DNA of 5,195 nt, taken from Candidatus Saccharimonadia bacterium. GTDB lineage: Bacteria > Patescibacteriota > Saccharimonadia > Saccharimonadales > Saccharimonadaceae. Both the position numbers and the translations under genes were made by a program. The notes under the pieces were generated by a model. That model did no database searches. It saw only the letters and a program-made list of their open reading frames with translations, and was not told where the DNA came from. This document shows positions 4,752 through 5,195 of the stretch, piece by piece; positions within the stretch are counted from its first letter, which is position 1; each line of letters begins with the position of its first letter. The stretch is from contig JALRDG010000123.1 in the NCBI GenBank assembly GCA_023257055.1, positions 1 to 5,195 of the forward strand, in the 5' to 3' direction.

Positions 4752-4788
4752 AGAGGCAATGGATAAAAAAATTGCCTCTATTATTTTT
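4747..4788 (+). terminator. 14-bp perfect inverted repeat plus T-run spanning the argS start
   Basis: ATAATAGAGGCAAT (4747-4760) is perfectly complementary to ATTGCCTCTATTAT (4771-4784) around a 10-nt loop, and TTTTT (4784-4788) follows. The left arm holds most of the -10 hexamer and the first two bases of the argS ATG; the right arm lies in codons 5-9. The form is that of an intrinsic terminator for rightward RNA coming from upstream. RNA starting at the ATG would lack nearly the whole left arm and could not fold it. It could equally be a DNA operator that a repressor binds over the -10. Confidence 0.55.
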
Positions 4789-5195
4789 GATCAGTTTCAG
4801 GTTGATGTGCAGCCGGAATTATCACGTCCCGACGAACAGTTCGGCGACTACACGACAAATGTCGCCATGCAACTCGCTGGCCGGCTTAAGAAGAACCCGC
4901 GCGAAGTTGCTGAAATAATCGCCACGGCTCTACGCGAAACGGGTGAGTATGCCGACGTGACTGTTGCCGGTCCTGGGTTCCTGAATATTCGTTTGACGAA
5001 CACTGCATTGGTGGCTGAGCTTGCGACTGAACCGCCTAAGAATCGCAATGGCCAGAAGGTTATTATTGAAACCAATAATCCTAACCCATTCAAAGCAATG
5101 CATGTCGGCCATGCGTTTAACTCTATCTTGGCAGATACGATTGCTAACATTTTAGATGCTAGCGGGGCAGAGGTTCATCGAGTGAGCTACCATGG
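4759..5195 (+). CDS. argS: Arginyl-tRNA synthetase, N-terminal part (continues past window)
   Basis: ArgS attaches arginine to tRNA-Arg using ATP, a class I aminoacyl-tRNA synthetase of the cytosol. The 145 residues visible cover the N-terminal tRNA-contacting domain, with FGDYTTNVAMQLA at 28-40 (family GDYATNVAM) and GPGFLNIRL at 71-79. They also include the start of the catalytic Rossmann fold, with IIETNNPNPFKAMHVGH at 102-118, whose HVGH at 115-118 is the HIGH signature that binds ATP. The NNPNPFKAMHVGH form, in place of the common ANPTGPLHVGH, recalls sequences from Patescibacteria, from memory. ATG 4759 gives a normal N-terminus and lies 7 nt after a consensus extended -10. The second class I motif (KMSKS-like) and the anticodon-binding domain lie beyond the edge. 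A 14-bp hairpin covers the start, as described separately. Confidence 0.95.
   Translation, partial: MDKKIASIIFDQFQVDVQPELSRPDEQFGDYTTNVAMQLAGRLKKNPREVAEIIATALRETGEYADVTVAGPGFLNIRLTNTALVAELATEPPKNRNGQKVIIETNNPNPFKAMHVGHAFNSILADTIANILDASGAEVHRVSYH

Noticed and set aside
4753..4756. AGAGG as a Shine-Dalgarno for argS
   Set aside because: Only 2 nt separate it from ATG, too close for normal initiation, and it lies in the gap between -10 and predicted start, so it would not be in the mRNA.
4652..4758. T-box riboswitch controlling argS
   Set aside because: No conserved T-box sequence or specifier-like structure is seen, and the promoter lies right at the start codon, leaving no leader for a T-box.
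1..5195. CRISPR array, insertion sequence, tRNA or attachment site
   Set aside because: No regularly spaced repeats, no transposase motifs or terminal inverted repeats with target duplications, and no cloverleaf with a T-loop were seen on either strand.

Overview
The window looks like part of a compact, streamlined bacterial chromosome, most likely Candidatus Saccharibacteria (TM7) or a close relative in the Patescibacteria/CPR. This placement is an inference. It rests on the ArgS signature (NNPNPFKAMHVGH), a lone short zwf outside any operon, a single type IV prepilin gene, several small Pro/Thr-rich membrane proteins of unknown function, short intergenic spaces, and start codons placed directly behind -10 elements. 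The standard genetic code fits: no intact gene needs UGA recoding.

Layout, left to right. (1) 1-498, minus: N-terminal 166 residues of a macro-domain (ADP-ribose-binding fold) protein, with a Shine-Dalgarno and a near-consensus promoter. (2) 607-912, minus: small single-span membrane protein with a short helical segment and a Pro-rich tail. (3) 968-1474, plus: a strong promoter and a strong intrinsic terminator enclose a ~400-nt stretch that reads as one small protein only if the frame is changed about three times; it is probably a decayed gene. (4) 1536-2819, plus: zwf, glucose-6-phosphate dehydrogenase, 427 aa, intact motifs. (5) 2812-3501 and 3562-3846, minus: two Pro/Thr-rich proteins with C-terminal membrane segments that share an ungapped N-terminal residue pattern. 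(6) 3928-4431, minus: type IV prepilin-like protein with four cysteines. (7) 4508-4651, plus: 47-aa acidic ORF with its own near-consensus promoter, divergent from the pilin. (8) 4759-5195, plus: N-terminal 145 residues of arginyl-tRNA synthetase, cut by the window end.

The genes do not form one pathway. Most seem to be single transcription units with their own promoters. Zwf feeds the oxidative pentose phosphate pathway (NADPH), ArgS charges tRNA-Arg, the prepilin belongs to a type IV pilus or pseudopilus, and the macro protein probably acts in ADP-ribose or nucleotide metabolism.

Two regulatory observations stand out. First, four genes (argS, prepilin, zwf and the 607-912 gene) have a TATAAT-like hexamer ending 6-7 nt before ATG, which predicts leaderless mRNAs. 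Second, the argS start lies inside a perfect 14-bp inverted repeat followed by a T-run. A terminator-like hairpin would therefore form in read-through RNA but not in the predicted leaderless argS transcript.
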